A stretch of DNA of 5,751 bases from the NCBI GenBank assembly GCA_029007575.1, contig JAQXIB010000183.1:1-5751 (forward strand). Direction: 5' to 3'. The stretch comes from Clostridiales bacterium (GTDB lineage: Bacteria > Bacillota > Clostridia > Oscillospirales > Ruminococcaceae). How positions within the stretch are numbered: the first letter of the stretch is position 1; every line of letters starts with the position of its first letter. Under the pieces are notes generated by a model. The model worked only from the letters and a program-made list of their open reading frames with translations, was not told the DNA's origin and made no database searches. A program made the position numbers and the translations under genes. This document shows positions 4,870-5,751 of the stretch, one piece after another.

Positions 4870-5751
4870 TTACTTGAGTTTTTCTTCCAAAGCGGCTTTC
4901 TGATCCTCATATCCCGGCTTACCTAACAAAGCAAACATATTTTTCTTGTAGCTTTCCACCCCGGGCTGATTAAACGGATTTACTCCCAGCATATAACCGC
5001 TGATAGCGCAGGCTTTTTCAAAGAAATACACCAAATATCCGAAAGTATATTCAGAAGTATCCGGAATATCTAAGATAATATTCGGTACTCCACCCTCACA
5101 ATGCGCCAAAACAGTACCTTCAAATGCTTTTTGATTCACCACCGACATATTCTGATCGGAAAGGAAATTCAAGCCGTCAAAATTATTGGCATCCGGTTTG
5201 ATAAAGAAATCCTTTTTCGGCTTTTCAATATGAACCACCGTTTCAAACATCGAGCGAGTTCCGTCCTGAATAAACTGTCCCAGAGAATGCAGATCGGTAG
5301 AGAAAGTGACCGAAGCCGGAAACAATCCCTTATTATCCTTTCCTTCACTCTCACCGAACAATTGCTTAAACCACTCCGCCATCATGGTAAAGGAGGGATC
5401 ATAGCTCACAAGCAGCTCGATCATCTTTCCTTTTCGGTGCAGCGCATTTCTCAACGCCGCATATTTATAGCAGTCATTCTGATGGATATCCGGTGTCATA
5501 AAATTCTGCTGAGCGGTACGTGCGCCCTCCATAATGCTGTCAATATCGCAGCCGGCTACCGCAATCGGAAGCAATCCTACCGCTGTCAGCACAGAAAATC
5601 TTCCGCCGACATCATCGGCTATCACAAAGGTTTCGTACCCTTCTTTATCGGCAAGTTCTTTTAAGGTACCGCGTTTTTTGTCGGTAGTGCAGAAAATCCG
5701 TTCCTTGGCGCCGTCTTTTCCGTATTTGGTTTCCAGCAATTCCCGAAACAC
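4870..5751 (-). CDS. pgi: Glucose-6-phosphate isomerase, C-terminal 293 residues; 5' end lies outside the window
   Basis: The enzyme interconverts glucose 6-phosphate and fructose 6-phosphate in glycolysis and gluconeogenesis, in the cytosol. Numbering from the window edge, the first family signature is DDVGGRFSVLTAVG (46-59) and the second is GYMLGVNPFNQPGVESYK (252-269), whose lysine at 269 is the conserved active-site lysine. Between them lie SYDPSFTMMAEW, STDLHSLGQFIQDG (151-164) and AHCEGGVPNI (216-225), which match the shorter Bacillus-type isomerase (about 450 residues) rather than the larger enterobacterial form. On that basis about 155 residues are missing at the N-terminus. The frame is open to the window edge; the GTG at 5751 is an internal valine, not a start. 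The chain ends in a lysine- and glutamate-rich helix and a TAA codon. Confidence 0.97.
   Translation of the reverse strand: MFRELLETKYGKDGAKERIFCTTDKKRGTLKELADKEGYETFVIADDVGGRFSVLTAVGLLPIAVAGCDIDSIMEGARTAQQNFMTPDIHQNDCYKYAALRNALHRKGKMIELLVSYDPSFTMMAEWFKQLFGESEGKDNKGLFPASVTFSTDLHSLGQFIQDGTRSMFETVVHIEKPKKDFFIKPDANNFDGLNFLSDQNMSVVNQKAFEGTVLAHCEGGVPNIILDIPDTSEYTFGYLVYFFEKACAISGYMLGVNPFNQPGVESYKKNMFALLGKPGYEDQKAALEEKLK

Noticed and set aside
4350..4910. Extension of the P-loop protein up to 4910
   Set aside because: It would overlap the end of pgi by about 40 bp and add 51 lysine- and asparagine-rich residues; the internal ATG at 4757 has a strong GGAGG site and starts at the Walker A strand.
5101..5664. 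Plus-strand open frame of 187 codons opposite pgi, and other plus-strand frames at 475-927, 2108-2473 and 3406-3741
   Set aside because: They lie antisense to well-identified genes, show no recognisable family features, and are expected shadows of the coding strand.

Overview
The window reads as chromosomal DNA of a Gram-positive anaerobe, most likely a member of the Clostridia (Bacillota). The evidence is the kind of genes and their order: a DUF512 radical SAM protein directly upstream of the GTPase gene der, a DUF177 (YceD-like) gene directly upstream of rpmF, a Bacillus/clostridial-type glucose-6-phosphate isomerase, strong AGGAGG-type ribosome binding sites and AT-rich consensus promoters. 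Family or genus cannot be fixed from the sequence alone. Every gene supported here lies on the minus strand, so transcription runs from high to low coordinates.

In transcription order: (1) 5751-4870, the C-terminal two thirds of glucose-6-phosphate isomerase (pgi), cut by the window edge. (2) 4757-4350, a small uncharacterised P-loop ATPase-like protein, followed by an intrinsic terminator at 4286-4256. (3) A promoter (4226-4198) and a meso-diaminopimelate dehydrogenase gene (4131-3235), which makes the lysine precursor and peptidoglycan residue meso-DAP. (4) A gene-free stretch, 3234-2739, filled mostly by a tandem array with an exact 115-bp period (three full units and a partial fourth), followed by a consensus promoter (2795-2767). 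(5) The DUF177 gene and rpmF (ribosomal protein L32), with an intrinsic terminator at 1985-1954. (6) A radical SAM/DUF512 protein and the start of der (ribosome assembly GTPase), which runs off the left edge.

Most genes are ordinary housekeeping functions: glycolysis, cell wall and lysine synthesis, the ribosome and its assembly. DUF177-rpmF and the radical SAM gene-der look like two short operons, the second next to the first.

The least expected part is the 115-bp array between the diaminopimelate dehydrogenase gene and the DUF177 promoter. Each unit can fold into a compact three-way junction: an 11-bp closing stem and two 7-bp hairpin arms. All three substitutions that fall in these stems give C/A mismatches on the plus strand but G-U wobble pairs in minus-strand RNA, the strand on which the neighbouring genes are transcribed. 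This suggests, but with only three changes does not prove, that the repeats act as structured RNA. I do not recognise the element as a known family. The array starts with a perfect 13-bp hairpin whose first base is the last base of the upstream stop codon.
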